This document shows positions 52,614-61,639 of a stretch of 64,000 nucleotides of DNA, one piece after another (position 1 is the first letter of the stretch; every line of letters starts with the position of its first letter). Made by a program: the position numbers and the translations under genes. Origin of the DNA: Micavibrio sp. UBA6212 (lineage in GTDB: Bacteria; Pseudomonadota; Alphaproteobacteria; Micavibrionales; Micavibrionaceae); assembly GCA_002421905.1 (NCBI GenBank), contig DISK01000006.1, forward strand, positions 42,513 to 106,512, given 5' to 3'. The notes beneath the pieces were generated by a model. The model was given only the letters and a program-made list of their open reading frames with translations, did no database searches and was not told the DNA's origin.

Positions 52614-55370
52614 GTGAACATGCAAGAGCGCGGCGTCATCACCCTTTCGAACGTGTCGCATCGTTACGGAAGAACACGTGCGCTTGATGATGTTTCTCTG
52701 GAGATCCCTGCTGGAAAAATGATCGGTTTTATCGGCCCTGACGGTGTCGGAAAATCGACCTTATTCGGCCTTGTCGCGGGCGCGCGAAAAATTCAGATCG
52801 GCGAAATAAAGGTTTTAGGACAGGATATTGGCAACGATAAAAAACGCAAAGACCTTCTTCCCCGTATTGCCTATATGCCGCAGGGATTAGGCAAGAACCT
52901 CTATATGGATTTGACGGTATTCGAAAACCTGGATTTTTTCGCCCGTCTGTTCGGTCAAGGTAAGGCTGAGCGGGAAGCGCGGATTAAAACATTGCTCAAA
53001 GCCACAGGGCTTGATCCGTTCCCCGATAGACCCGCCGGGAAGCTTTCGGGCGGCATGAAACAAAAGCTGGGGCTGTGCTGTTCCCTGATTCATGATCCTG
53101 ACCTGCTGATTCTTGATGAGCCGACAACGGGCGTTGATCCGCTCTCCCGCCGTCAGTTCTGGGATTTGATCCGCTCTATCCGTAAAGATCGCCCGCAGAT
53201 GAGTGTTCTGATCGCCACCGCCTATATGGAAGAAGCGGAAGGCTTTGACTGGCTAGCTGCCATGAATGACGGGAAAATTCTGGATACGGGTACGGTGGAA
53301 GAATTGAAAGACAGGACGGGTGGCGGAACGTTGGAAGAAGCCTTTATCGCTCTGGTCGATGATGGGAAACAGGTCAAGCATGAAAAACTGGTTCTACCGC
53401 CTTACGAAGATGGTCATGGAGAAGATCCGGTTATTGTGACGAAAAACCTGACTAAAAAATTTGGCGATTTCACGGCTGTCAATGATGTTTCGGTTGAGAT
53501 CATGCCGGGGGAGATTTTCGGCTTTTTAGGCTCGAACGGCTGCGGCAAAACGACAACCATGAAAATGCTGACAGGCCTGTTGCCCGCAAGCGAGGGCGAG
53601 GCCAAAATTTTCGGTAAAACACCCAGCAACGACGACATGGAATTTCGCCACCGTGTCGGCTATATGTCCCAGGCCTTTTCGCTCTATTCAGAATTGACCG
53701 TGTGGCAGAATCTGGAGCTGCATGCCCGGCTTTTTCATGTGCCGGACGATACAATCAAACCGCGCATTGATGAATTGCTGAGACGTTTTGGCCTGGAGAC
53801 GCATAAAGACACACTTCCATCTTCCTTGCCTTTGGGCGTGCGCCAGCGCCTTTCTCTTGCCGTGGCCGTTGTGCACGAGCCGGAAATGCTTATTCTGGAT
53901 GAACCGACCTCCGGTGTTGATCCGGTGGCGCGTGATGAATTCTGGAAGCTGCTGATCGATCTGTCCCGCAATAAAAAAACCACGATTTTTATCTCGACCC
54001 ATTTTATGAATGAGGGGATGCGCTGTGACCGGATTACGCTCATGCATGCGGGAAATATTCTGGCGTGCGACGCACCGGACAAACTGATCGAGGGTAAAGG
54101 CAAGGACACGCTGGAAGAGGCCTTTATCGCCTATATGGAGGAAGCCAATGCAGAAAAGGGCGGAAAACCTGACAGCAGCGCTGCCAGCGACATAACGGCA
54201 AGCGTTGCAGATGATAAAAAGACCGGCGCTTCACTTGCTCTTGTTCAGGGGGGGCGGCGCATTGCCGCCTATGCGATGCGCGAAGCCAAGGAATTATCAC
54301 GCGACCGCATCCGCGAAGCTTTCGCTTTCTTCGGCACGATGATCCTTATGCTGGTCTTTGGTTTTGGCATTACGTTCGATGTTGAAAATATTACCTTTGC
54401 CGTTCTGGATCAGGATAAGACGCCGGAAAGTCGCCTGTATACGCAAGCTCTCGAAGGCTCACGTTATTTCACGGAAAAAGCGCCGCTTATCGATCACGCC
54501 GATATGGATCACCGTCTGAAGAGCGGGCAAATTACGCTGGCGCTTGATATTCCGCCCGGTTTTGGCAAAGACCTGCTGCGGCAGAAATCGCCGGAAGTCG
54601 CGGTCTGGGTGGATGGCGCTATGCCGTTTCGGGCGGAGACGGCTGGTGGTTACATGCAGGGGCTGCATTATGATTTTATCGGCAGGCTCTATGAAGATTA
54701 TTACGGCGAACAGGTTGCACTTTCTCCCGTCTCGATTGAACCGCGTTTCCTCTATAATCAGGGGTTTAAAAGCGCCTATGCTATTGTACCGTCCGTGATT
54801 GCCCTGATGCTGCTGTTTATTCCCTCGATTCTAGCGGCTTTAAGCGTCGTACGGGAAAAAGAGCTGGGATCAATCACTAATCTGTATGTCACACCGACCT
54901 CAAAGTTTGAGTTTTTACTGGGCAAGCAAATTCCGTATGTCGCCATTACGATGATGAATTTCCTTTTGCTGGTTTTAACGGCCTGGCTGGTTTTTGGCGT
55001 TCCCGTGAAGGGATCCTTTATTGCCCTGCTCATCGGTGCGTTCCTTTATGCAGGCTGTACAACGGCTTTGGGACTGTTCTTCTCCGCCTTTACAGGGACG
55101 CAGATTGCGGCGCTCGCGGTGACGGCCATTATGACCTTGCTGCCTGCCGTACAGTTTTCCGGCCTGATGCAGCCTGTGTCAACGTTGGAAGGCGTGGGTG
55201 CCTTTATCGGGCGCATTTACCCGACCACACATTTTATCACAGTGGCCAAGGGTGCTTTCGCCAAAGATCTGAATTTTGTCGAACTATGGCCCAGCTTGCG
55301 CGCTTTGCTGATCTCCTGGCCGATCATTCTGGCCGCCGGAATATTCTTTTTAAAAAAGCAGGAGGCGTAA
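52614..55370 (+). CDS. rbbA: RbbA-like fused ABC transporter (two ATPases plus permease)
   Basis: The 918-residue protein has ATPase 1 (Walker A GPDGVGKSTLFG, signature LSGGMKQKLGL, Walker B LLILDEPTTGVDP), ATPase 2 (GSNGCGKTTTMK, signature-like LPLGVRQRLSL, LILDEPTSGVDP) and a C-terminal ABC-2 permease of about 350 residues with six hydrophobic segments. Length and order match E. coli RbbA (YhiH), which sits between yhiI and yhhJ as here. The altered second signature is also typical of that family. GTG 52614 is preceded by CAGGAGTAAG. Substrate unknown. Confidence 0.92.
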   Translation: MNMQERGVITLSNVSHRYGRTRALDDVSLEIPAGKMIGFIGPDGVGKSTLFGLVAGARKIQIGEIKVLGQDIGNDKKRKDLLPRIAYMPQGLGKNLYMDLTVFENLDFFARLFGQGKAEREARIKTLLKATGLDPFPDRPAGKLSGGMKQKLGLCCSLIHDPDLLILDEPTTGVDPLSRRQFWDLIRSIRKDRPQMSVLIATAYMEEAEGFDWLAAMNDGKILDTGTVEELKDRTGGGTLEEAFIALVDDGKQVKHEKLVLPPYEDGHGEDPVIVTKNLTKKFGDFTAVNDVSVEIMPGEIFGFLGSNGCGKTTTMKMLTGLLPASEGEAKIFGKTPSNDDMEFRHRVGYMSQAFSLYSELTVWQNLELHARLFHVPDDTIKPRIDELLRRFGLETHKDTLPSSLPLGVRQRLSLAVAVVHEPEMLILDEPTSGVDPVARDEFWKLLIDLSRNKKTTIFISTHFMNEGMRCDRITLMHAGNILACDAPDKLIEGKGKDTLEEAFIAYMEEANAEKGGKPDSSAASDITASVADDKKTGASLALVQGGRRIAAYAMREAKELSRDRIREAFAFFGTMILMLVFGFGITFDVENITFAVLDQDKTPESRLYTQALEGSRYFTEKAPLIDHADMDHRLKSGQITLALDIPPGFGKDLLRQKSPEVAVWVDGAMPFRAETAGGYMQGLHYDFIGRLYEDYYGEQVALSPVSIEPRFLYNQGFKSAYAIVPSVIALMLLFIPSILAALSVVREKELGSITNLYVTPTSKFEFLLGKQIPYVAITMMNFLLLVLTAWLVFGVPVKGSFIALLIGAFLYAGCTTALGLFFSAFTGTQIAALAVTAIMTLLPAVQFSGLMQPVSTLEGVGAFIGRIYPTTHFITVAKGAFAKDLNFVELWPSLRALLISWPIILAAGIFFLKKQEA

Positions 55371-55373
55371 GCA

Positions 55374-56495
55374 ATGCGGCTGAGTGTAAAAAATATATAC
55401 CGTCTTGGCATTAAAGAACTGCGCAGCCTCTACCGCGATCCGGTGATGCTGTTCATGATACTCTGGGCGTTCAGTGCGTCGATCTATATCGCCGGAACAT
55501 CGATTTCCCACGACCTTCACAATGCATCCATCGCCATTGTCGATGAGGATCAATCGCCTTTGTCCCTGCGGATCCGCAGCGCATTCCTGCCGCCCTATTT
55601 CAAACAGCCGGATATCATCGCCTTTCAGGACATCGATGAAGGTATGGATCTGGACAAATACAGTTTTGTTCTGGTTATTCCCGAAGAGTTCGAGGCTGAT
55701 GTGTTGCGTGGCCGCCAGCCAACCCTTCAGGTCAATCTGGATGCCACCGCCGTTATGATCGCCGGGATCGGATCGGGTTATATTCAAAACATTGTCAATG
55801 ACGAGATCTCGCGTTTTATAAGCAACGGCCCGTCCACATCGCAAAGTCCGGTCGATATGAGGCTTCGTTATGCCTTTAATCCGAATCTGTCATCCAAATG
55901 GTTTACGAGTATTATGGAGGTCATCTCCAACATCACGATGTTTGTTATTCTGCTCACCGGTGCCGCGCTGATCCGGGAGCGCGAACATGGCACAATCGAA
56001 CACCTTCTGGTCATGCCGGTGACGCCGATTGAGATTATGCTCTCCAAAGTCTGGGCCAACGGTCTGGTGATCCTCACGGCAACAGCATTTTGTTTGTGGG
56101 TGATGATTGAGGGCGTTTTGCAAGTGCCGATTGCGGGATCGGTGCCGCTCTTTTTGCTGGGGACCTTGCTTTATCTGTTTTTTGCTTCGGCGCTTGGTAT
56201 TTTTCTGGGGACGACTGCGCGTTCCATGCCGCAATTCGGCCTGCTGTTTATTATTACGATCCTGCCGATGAATCTGCTTTCGGGCGGGCAAACGCCTCTG
56301 GAAAGCCAGCCGGACTGGCTGCAGCACATCATGTGGTTCGTGCCATCAACCCATTTTGTATCTTTCGCGCAGGCGATTTTGTATCGTGGGGCGGGGCTTG
56401 ATATTGTCTGGCCGAATTTTATGGCCGTGAGCGTGGTGGGCTTATCACTGTTAACATTATCTGCTCTGGCTTTTCGCCGATCAATTGCGGCTTAA
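55374..56495 (+). CDS. ABC-2 type permease (YhhJ-like)
   Basis: This 373-residue permease has one N-terminal membrane segment, a periplasmic domain (SISHDLHNASIAIVDEDQSP...) and five C-terminal membrane segments with the ABC-2 motif LIREREHGTIEHLLVMPVTPIEIMLSK. It would pair with the permease half of the RbbA-like protein. It begins 3 bp after that gene. Confidence 0.92.
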   Translation: MRLSVKNIYRLGIKELRSLYRDPVMLFMILWAFSASIYIAGTSISHDLHNASIAIVDEDQSPLSLRIRSAFLPPYFKQPDIIAFQDIDEGMDLDKYSFVLVIPEEFEADVLRGRQPTLQVNLDATAVMIAGIGSGYIQNIVNDEISRFISNGPSTSQSPVDMRLRYAFNPNLSSKWFTSIMEVISNITMFVILLTGAALIREREHGTIEHLLVMPVTPIEIMLSKVWANGLVILTATAFCLWVMIEGVLQVPIAGSVPLFLLGTLLYLFFASALGIFLGTTARSMPQFGLLFIITILPMNLLSGGQTPLESQPDWLQHIMWFVPSTHFVSFAQAILYRGAGLDIVWPNFMAVSVVGLSLLTLSALAFRRSIAA

Positions 56496-56526
56496 GTTGG
56501 AGAAGACCAAAAGAAAGAGCAAAAAC

Positions 56527-57936
56527 ATGACACGTAAACCCTTATCTTTTTTACTGCTGGCCACGATGTTGTCCGGTTGCACCATGATCCCTGATTTTTC
56601 CCGGCCGGATTTTTCAGCGGCGCAAAACTGGAATGACGTGCCGGGCTATGAATTACAGACCGGGGCGGATATGGCCGCGCAAATGGACTGGAAAGAGTTT
56701 TTTAATTCCCAGGAATTCCATCTGGTCATTGGGACAGCTCTGCAAAATAACAAAGACCTGAAGACTGCAGCTCTCAATATCGAAGAAGCGCGTGCGCTCT
56801 ACCGGATTGAACGTGCCGATTTGTTCCCCAGTATTAATGCCAATGGAGACGGAACGATTGCCGAAAGCTCGGATGAAAGCAGCGCGACAGGCCAGGCGCA
56901 AAAAACAGAGCTGTATGAGGCCAATCTGGGCGTTGCCGCATATGAATTGGATCTCTTCGGCAAAATCCGCAGCAATAATGAATCGGCCATCAACGAATAT
57001 CTGGCGACAACGGAAGCGCACGCAGTGGTTCGCAATGCTCTGATTGCGGAGACGGCCAATGCCTATCTACAGCTTTTGTCCGATCAGAAACTGCTGGCTT
57101 TGACACAAAAAACACTGACAGCACAACAGCGCACCTATGATATTTTGTCTCAAAGCTTGGAAAAAGGCGTATCCACCGAGCAGGACGTGGCTCGGGCCGC
57201 CACAGCCGTTGAAACCGCACGGGTGAACCAGCATCAATATAGCCGCTTCGTCGCACAGGATAAAAACGCATTGTTTTTACTGATGGGCGTGGCTCAGGAC
57301 GATGCATTTTTACCGAAGACGACACTGGATGAGGTGGCAATCAAGGATAGTCTTGATCCCGGTCTTCCTTCCGAAGTGCTACTCATGCGTCCGGATATTC
57401 GTCAGGCAGAATATAACCTGTTATCACGCAATGCCGACATCGGTGCCGCCAGAGCTGCCTTTTTCCCCAGTATCACATTGACCGGCACATACGGATTTGC
57501 CAGCCAAAGCCTAGGTGATCTCTTCGCCAGTGGCGCAGGCGGTGCTTGGGCCTTTTTGCCGCAAATTACTCTGCCGATCTTTCAGGGCGGGCGCAATAAA
57601 GCCAATCTCGATCTGGCTGAAATTCGCAAAGAAAAAGCTGTAGTTGGTTATGAGAAAGCTATTCAGGTTGCTTTCCGCGAGGTTTCTGACGAACTGGCGG
57701 CGCGGGAAACGCTCGATGAGCAACTAAAATCACAGCGCCGTCTCGTCGCCGCCGCACAGAAAGTTTATGATATTTCTCAGGCGCGCTATAAATCCGGTAT
57801 CGACAGTTTCCTCAGTGTCCTTGATGCACAACGTGAACTTTATGTTTTCCAGCAAAATGAAATCCATATCGAACGGCAGCGCCTGGCCAATCTGGTTAAT
57901 CTTTATAAGGTGCTCGGCGGGGGGAATGAAATTTGA
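56527..57936 (+). CDS. NodT-family outer-membrane channel lipoprotein
   Basis: From ATG 56527 it gives 469 residues with a lipobox MLSGC, then TMIPDFSRPDF, two OEP repeats and the end NLVNLYKVLGGGNEI. It is a near paralogue of the channel at 5284. Here it serves the RbbA-type exporter. A longer frame from 56485 overlaps the permease but lacks a signal-peptide-like start. The last codons GGCGGGGGGAATG hold a ribosome binding site for the broken TetR gene behind. Confidence 0.92.
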   Translation: MTRKPLSFLLLATMLSGCTMIPDFSRPDFSAAQNWNDVPGYELQTGADMAAQMDWKEFFNSQEFHLVIGTALQNNKDLKTAALNIEEARALYRIERADLFPSINANGDGTIAESSDESSATGQAQKTELYEANLGVAAYELDLFGKIRSNNESAINEYLATTEAHAVVRNALIAETANAYLQLLSDQKLLALTQKTLTAQQRTYDILSQSLEKGVSTEQDVARAATAVETARVNQHQYSRFVAQDKNALFLLMGVAQDDAFLPKTTLDEVAIKDSLDPGLPSEVLLMRPDIRQAEYNLLSRNADIGAARAAFFPSITLTGTYGFASQSLGDLFASGAGGAWAFLPQITLPIFQGGRNKANLDLAEIRKEKAVVGYEKAIQVAFREVSDELAARETLDEQLKSQRRLVAAAQKVYDISQARYKSGIDSFLSVLDAQRELYVFQQNEIHIERQRLANLVNLYKVLGGGNEI

Positions 57937-58376
57937 ACACGACTCGGGAAACATTACTTCATACCTCTAGGGAATTAATGCTGCAAAACGCTTACCATGC
58001 CGTCAGCGTTGATGAGATATGTACCCGGGCAAACGTCAAAAAAGGAAGCTTCTACCATTTTTTTGATTCCAAAATGAATTTAGCACTGCAAACAATGGAT
58101 GAAGAGCATCAGGAATCGAAAAGCGTATGTGGTGTGTGACACTATTTTTTCTTCCGTTTCTTCTCCAACAGAAAGATTTCAGAACTTTTTTGAGTACATC
58201 TATGAAACGCAGGCCGATCTCTACAAGAGGACAGGTCATGTATGCGGTGCCTTGCCCGTTACTTTGAGGCTGGGAATGGCGTGCAACGATGAAATCAGGA
58301 AAAAATCCAGCCAGATTATCTGTTTCTACGAAAAATATTATAAAACTGTCTTAGGTGATTTGATCAATGCCGGAGA
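57933..58376 (+). pseudogene. TetR-family regulator, frameshifted and cut by repeat module
   Basis: The frame from TTG 57933 encodes a TetR HTH (VSVDEICTRANVKKGSFYHFFDSKMNL) and stops at 58139. The C-terminal part continues in another frame (VVCDTIFSSVSSPTERFQNFFEYIYETQADLYKR...). It breaks off at 58376, where a primase fragment of the integrative element begins. So it carries both a frameshift and a 3' truncation. Confidence 0.75.
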
Positions 58377-58612
58377 CATATGCATGTTGTAAAACGTGGC
58401 GGCGTGTGGACGGGAATTGATCCGGATACGCGCAGAGCAGAAATTCTGGTGCGTCTGCCGTCTGCATTTCTGTCTGTAAGGCTTAGTGTATATGGGCTTG
58501 AGGCATGTAAGCAGATGTTACTCTCTCCACCCCTTCCTAAAGGGAGGGGGCGTGGTACACAGATCCACGCACCCCGTCCCGGTCGGGTCAGGGTTTTATG
58601 CCGAGTAGTGTA
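58376..58612. repeat. Repeat module, right copy (primase fragment joined to repeat block)
   Basis: Bases 58376-58429 match 36731-36784 inside the primase gene (HVVKRGGVWTGIDPDT against HVAKRGGVWTEIDPNT). From 58427 on the sequence matches 37297-37490, including the GGGAGGGG hairpin (one mismatch here). The 515 bp between these parts in the left copy are missing; both joined ends carry TAC, a microhomology. Confidence 0.8.
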
Positions 58613-58929
58613 CGAATCTCTTCCCACGTGACAAAATGAACGGTGTTTTCTTCAAACCCCAGATCTCGCGTCCAGTTTTCCGTAGGTGTAAACACGGCAG
58701 CATCATTCGTGACGCCAAGGATGGTTCCGACAACAGTGCCGTTCTGCTCAACGTAAATCTCCAGCGCAGCATCGACCTGTCCCATGTTGAGTTTGTTCAT
58801 GCCCAGGATGATGGTCTCCAATGGGTGGCCGCGTGAGTAAATCGTGATGGTCGGTATCTCATCCATACACACATGAATGCTTCCTTCGCTCCCAATAGCC
58901 AGTGGAATATGCAGAGTTTCGCAGGTCAT
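58588..58929 (-). CDS. Small hypothetical protein of the repeat module
   Basis: The 113-residue protein (MTCETLHIPLAIGSEGSIHV...) has a beta-rich look, with ETIILGMNKLNMGQVDAALEIYVEQNG and a C-terminal WEEIRTLLGIKP. I know no function. A broken relative lies at 37457-37641 with the same flanks, so the gene travels with the module. No membrane or signal segment is seen. Confidence 0.6.
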   Translation of the reverse strand: MTCETLHIPLAIGSEGSIHVCMDEIPTITIYSRGHPLETIILGMNKLNMGQVDAALEIYVEQNGTVVGTILGVTNDAAVFTPTENWTRDLGFEENTVHFVTWEEIRTLLGIKP

Positions 58930-58998
58930 TCAGTGACGCACGCAAGCCTGCGCAGAGCGGTCTGGCATCCTCGCAGGAATTCGCGCGGGTCCTGTGGG

Positions 58999-59065
58999 GG
59001 CATTTTCTATAGGGGCGGGGAACGTGCGGGACTTTTTTAGCGTCAGCACTTTCAACTTAGTTGAC
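58999..59065. repeat. Repeat module, right copy (part 2)
   Basis: It matches 37637-37703 closely. It lies upstream of the small gene at 58588 and is followed by the TTGAC motif array. Confidence 0.75.
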
Positions 59066-59225
59066 TCAGCTACTTGACAGATTTTCCGCAAACCTTTGTT
59101 TTCTTTAAATAAAAGCGTCAAGTAACGGGGTAAACTGTCAACTTACTTGACATGATAAGTGTTTGATTTTCTTGAATAGTTTAGTTGACCGGTAAACTGC
59201 CCCAGTTTACCCCTTGGTTTACTTG
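59051..59225. promoter_or_regulatory. Array of TTA(C/G)TTGAC motifs and inverted repeats before hipB
   Basis: Versions of TTAGTTGAC or TACTTGAC recur five or so times in about 140 bp, on both strands. An 11-bp inverted pair GGGGTAAACTG (59127-59137) / CAGTTTACCCC (59203-59213) encloses part of it, and GGTAAACTG-CCC-CAGTTTACC (59191-59211) forms a hairpin. This probably is an operator array for the HipB-like gene or for the module gene. No gene lies in it. Confidence 0.5.
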
Positions 59226-59302
59226 TTCTGTTAAATAAGAAATATCAAGATTATTAACATTATCATGGCACTTAGAGTGCTTTTAATGGTATAATTAATA
59301 CT

Positions 59303-59638
59303 ATGATAGCTATATTGACCCCAAAAGACAGTTTTCTGGAGCTTTCCCGTCTTCTCCGCGAGCATCGGATTGCCAGGAACTTGACGCAAGCCGAGCTGGC
59401 GGATCGTTCTGGCGTGAGCGTTGCTGTGCTCAGGAAATTTGAGCAGACGGGCAAAATATCGCTCGAATCCTTTATAAAGCTTACATTTGTTTTAGGGCTG
59501 ACGGAAAGGCTGATCAAAGCTCTCCAGCCGCAAACACAGTTTGCCAGTATGGATGAATTGCTGAAAGCGAGCGAGGGCGATAAGCCCGCTTTAAAAACCG
59601 CGCAGCGTTCCAGAAAGAAGAAGGTGTCCCATGACTAA
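59303..59638 (+). CDS. HipB-like XRE regulator
   Basis: This 111-residue protein has an HTH at about residues 24-48 (RNLTQAELADRSGVSVAVLRKFEQTG) and a basic C-terminal tail (KTAQRSRKKK). It overlaps the truncated hipA by 8 bp. As the toxin is broken it may now be an orphan repressor. Confidence 0.85.
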   Translation: MIAILTPKDSFLELSRLLREHRIARNLTQAELADRSGVSVAVLRKFEQTGKISLESFIKLTFVLGLTERLIKALQPQTQFASMDELLKASEGDKPALKTAQRSRKKKVSHD

Positions 59639-59993
59639 GGATTTTACGCCTGTGAGTGCGCTGAGTGTCATGCTGGATTTTGGGAATGCGCCTGTTCCTG
59701 TTGGTCGGCTTGCACGCCGTGACGGCAAAATCTTCTTTGAATATGATGCAGATTTTATCGCCGGAAAACTTGAACTCTCGCCCTTTAAACTGCCCCTTAT
59801 GCCGGGGCTGCAGGTCTTTGAGCCGGGATTATTTGAAGGGCTGCCGGGCCTGTTCAATGACAGCCTTCCCGATGGTTGGGGGCGGCTTTTGCTGGATCGT
59901 GCATTGCGCCGCAAAGGCATTGCGCCGGATAGTTTTTCACCGCTGGACCGGCTGGCGCATGTGGGCGCATCGGGCATGGGCGCGCTTGTATAA
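59631..59993 (+). pseudogene. HipA-like toxin, truncated after N-terminal domain
   Basis: Only about 120 residues remain: the HipA N-terminal subdomain with VLDFGNAPVPVGRLARRDG-like start, LPGLFNDSLPDGWGRLLLDR and RLAHVGASGMGAL. The kinase core is missing; the frame ends in TAA where the convergent HTH gene begins. No toxic activity is expected. Confidence 0.8.
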
Positions 59994-60002
59994 TATGGGC
60001 AT

Positions 60003-60185
60003 TTATGCTTTGTCCTTTTGTGTTTTTTGGGCGATCCAGCCCTCAATATCCGCGCGGCGAAAGCGCCAGTTGCCGCCGACCTTAAAGCCGGGGATTTGGC
60101 CTTCGGCGGCGTAACGGTATGTGGTTTTTTCGTTGAGACGCAGATACTCCGCCACTTCCCGAATCGTCATGATGTCATTATTCAT
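60003..60185 (-). CDS. AlpA/excisionase-type HTH protein
   Basis: From ATG 60185 this 60-residue protein has TIREVAEYLRLNEKTTYRYAAEG and IPGFKVGGNWRFRRADIEGWIAQK, very like the HTH protein at 17246. A longer start at 60242 is possible. It has no restriction genes beside it, so it may be a leftover of an excised or deleted element that also cut hipA. Confidence 0.8.
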   Translation of the reverse strand: MNNDIMTIREVAEYLRLNEKTTYRYAAEGQIPGFKVGGNWRFRRADIEGWIAQKTQKDKA

Positions 60186-60257
60186 GCATGAGAAAATAAC
60201 GGAACCGCGCGGAAACATCAAGGTAACGGTTTGAGATATCACGGATATTATGAATGA

Positions 60258-60935
60258 TTATTCAATGATCCGGCAGGCATGGGGGGCTTTGATAATATCC
60301 AGCGCGTCCTGCGGATTGTCGGTCATTTTCAGGTAAGTCAGATCCCGCCTGTCAATCGTGCCGAGGTCGAGCATGGTTTTATCCAGAAACGGCCCCAACT
60401 GTTTCCAGTAATCGCTGCCCATCATCACCACGGGGAAATCACAGATCTTTCCGGTTTGCATCAGGGTGGCGGTTTCAAAGACTTCATCCATTGTGCCAAA
60501 CCCGCCGGGCAGCAGGACAAAGGCGCTGGAATATTTCAACAGCATGACCTTGCGGACAAAGAAATGATCGAAATGCAAAGTGATATCCTGATAGGGGTTT
60601 GGCTTTTGCTCGACTGGAAGCAAGATATTGCAGCCAATGGATAGTGCGCCCGCATCTTTTGCGCCCTTGTTCGCCGCCTCCATAATGCCGGGGCCGCCGC
60701 CCGTCATGACGGCATAGCCGTCCTTGCCGATTTTATAAGCCGTATCATAGGCCAGTTTGTAATATTCATGGTTTTCATCAAACCGCGCCGAGCCGAAAAA
60801 GGTGACGCATTTGCGTATGCGGCCAAGCTTGGTGAAGCCCATGCGAAATTCCCGCCAGATGCGGTAGGACCGCCAAAGATCAAGCGTATAATTTTGCGCT
60901 CCTTGCAATAAATTAAAATCCGCATCGTGTTTCAT
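60258..60935 (-). CDS. LOG-family nucleoside monophosphate phosphoribohydrolase
   Basis: This 225-residue protein has the Rossmann-fold TIGR00730 motifs VTFFGSARF, MTGGGPGIMEAANKGAKDAG and LLPGGFGTMDEVFE (PGGxGTxxE). The family hydrolyses cytokinin-type nucleotides or AMP to base and ribose phosphate and is often misnamed lysine decarboxylase. It is monocistronic and divergent from the LysE gene. Confidence 0.9.
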   Translation of the reverse strand: MKHDADFNLLQGAQNYTLDLWRSYRIWREFRMGFTKLGRIRKCVTFFGSARFDENHEYYKLAYDTAYKIGKDGYAVMTGGGPGIMEAANKGAKDAGALSIGCNILLPVEQKPNPYQDITLHFDHFFVRKVMLLKYSSAFVLLPGGFGTMDEVFETATLMQTGKICDFPVVMMGSDYWKQLGPFLDKTMLDLGTIDRRDLTYLKMTDNPQDALDIIKAPHACRIIE

Positions 60936-61009
60936 AAACGTGTTTCTTCTTTTGTTCTTGATAGTTATAGACTAATTTAAATAGCTGTAAAATAATTGAA
61001 AAATATATC

Positions 61010-61639
61010 ATGTCCCTGTCCGCTTATTTGTCTTTCATTGTAACGTGCCTGATTATCGAATCCACACCGGGGCCGAACATGGCGTATCTGGCTGTGCTCA
61101 GTGCTGGCGATGGACGTAAGGCCGGTTTTGCTGCAACGATCGGGATTGCCCTGGGGCTGTTGATCATCGGAATTGCTGCGGCGTTAGGTGTGGCAACATT
61201 GATATCGAACTCTGAATTGGCTTATCAAGTGCTGCGGTGGGGCGGCGTTGGGTATCTTCTGTGGCTGGCGTGGGACGGATGGCGTGAAGAGCCTGAAACC
61301 TCGCCGGGAACAACGAACGAGCCGATGCAACACGCAAAATTTTTCCGGCGCGGATTAATTGTTAATCTCCTAAATCCCAAAGCCGCCGTGTTTTATGTAG
61401 CGATTCTGCCCGGTTTCATTGCGGCTTCGTCCCCCGCTATGCCGCAGGCAGTCACTTTGACCGTTACATATGTGATTGTCGCCACAGCCATGCACAGCTT
61501 GATTGTTGCGCTGGCCGGAACAGCGCAGAAATTTCTTGAAGACCGGAAACGACGCCTGATTGCGCGGCGCGTTCTTTCAGTCGCATTAGCAGGCATTGCC
61601 GTTTGGTTTGCCTTCACAACAGGTAAGGATGGATTATGA
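61010..61639 (+). CDS. LysE/RhtB-family amino-acid exporter
   Basis: The 209-residue membrane protein has six hydrophobic segments and the RhtB signature IESTPGPNMAYLAVLSAGDGRKAGFAATIGIALG, with LRWGGVGYLLWLAWDGWR and NLLNPKAAVFYVAILPGF. It exports amino acids or related compounds; substrate unknown. It overlaps the MBL gene by 4 bp. Confidence 0.92.
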   Translation: MSLSAYLSFIVTCLIIESTPGPNMAYLAVLSAGDGRKAGFAATIGIALGLLIIGIAAALGVATLISNSELAYQVLRWGGVGYLLWLAWDGWREEPETSPGTTNEPMQHAKFFRRGLIVNLLNPKAAVFYVAILPGFIAASSPAMPQAVTLTVTYVIVATAMHSLIVALAGTAQKFLEDRKRRLIARRVLSVALAGIAVWFAFTTGKDGL

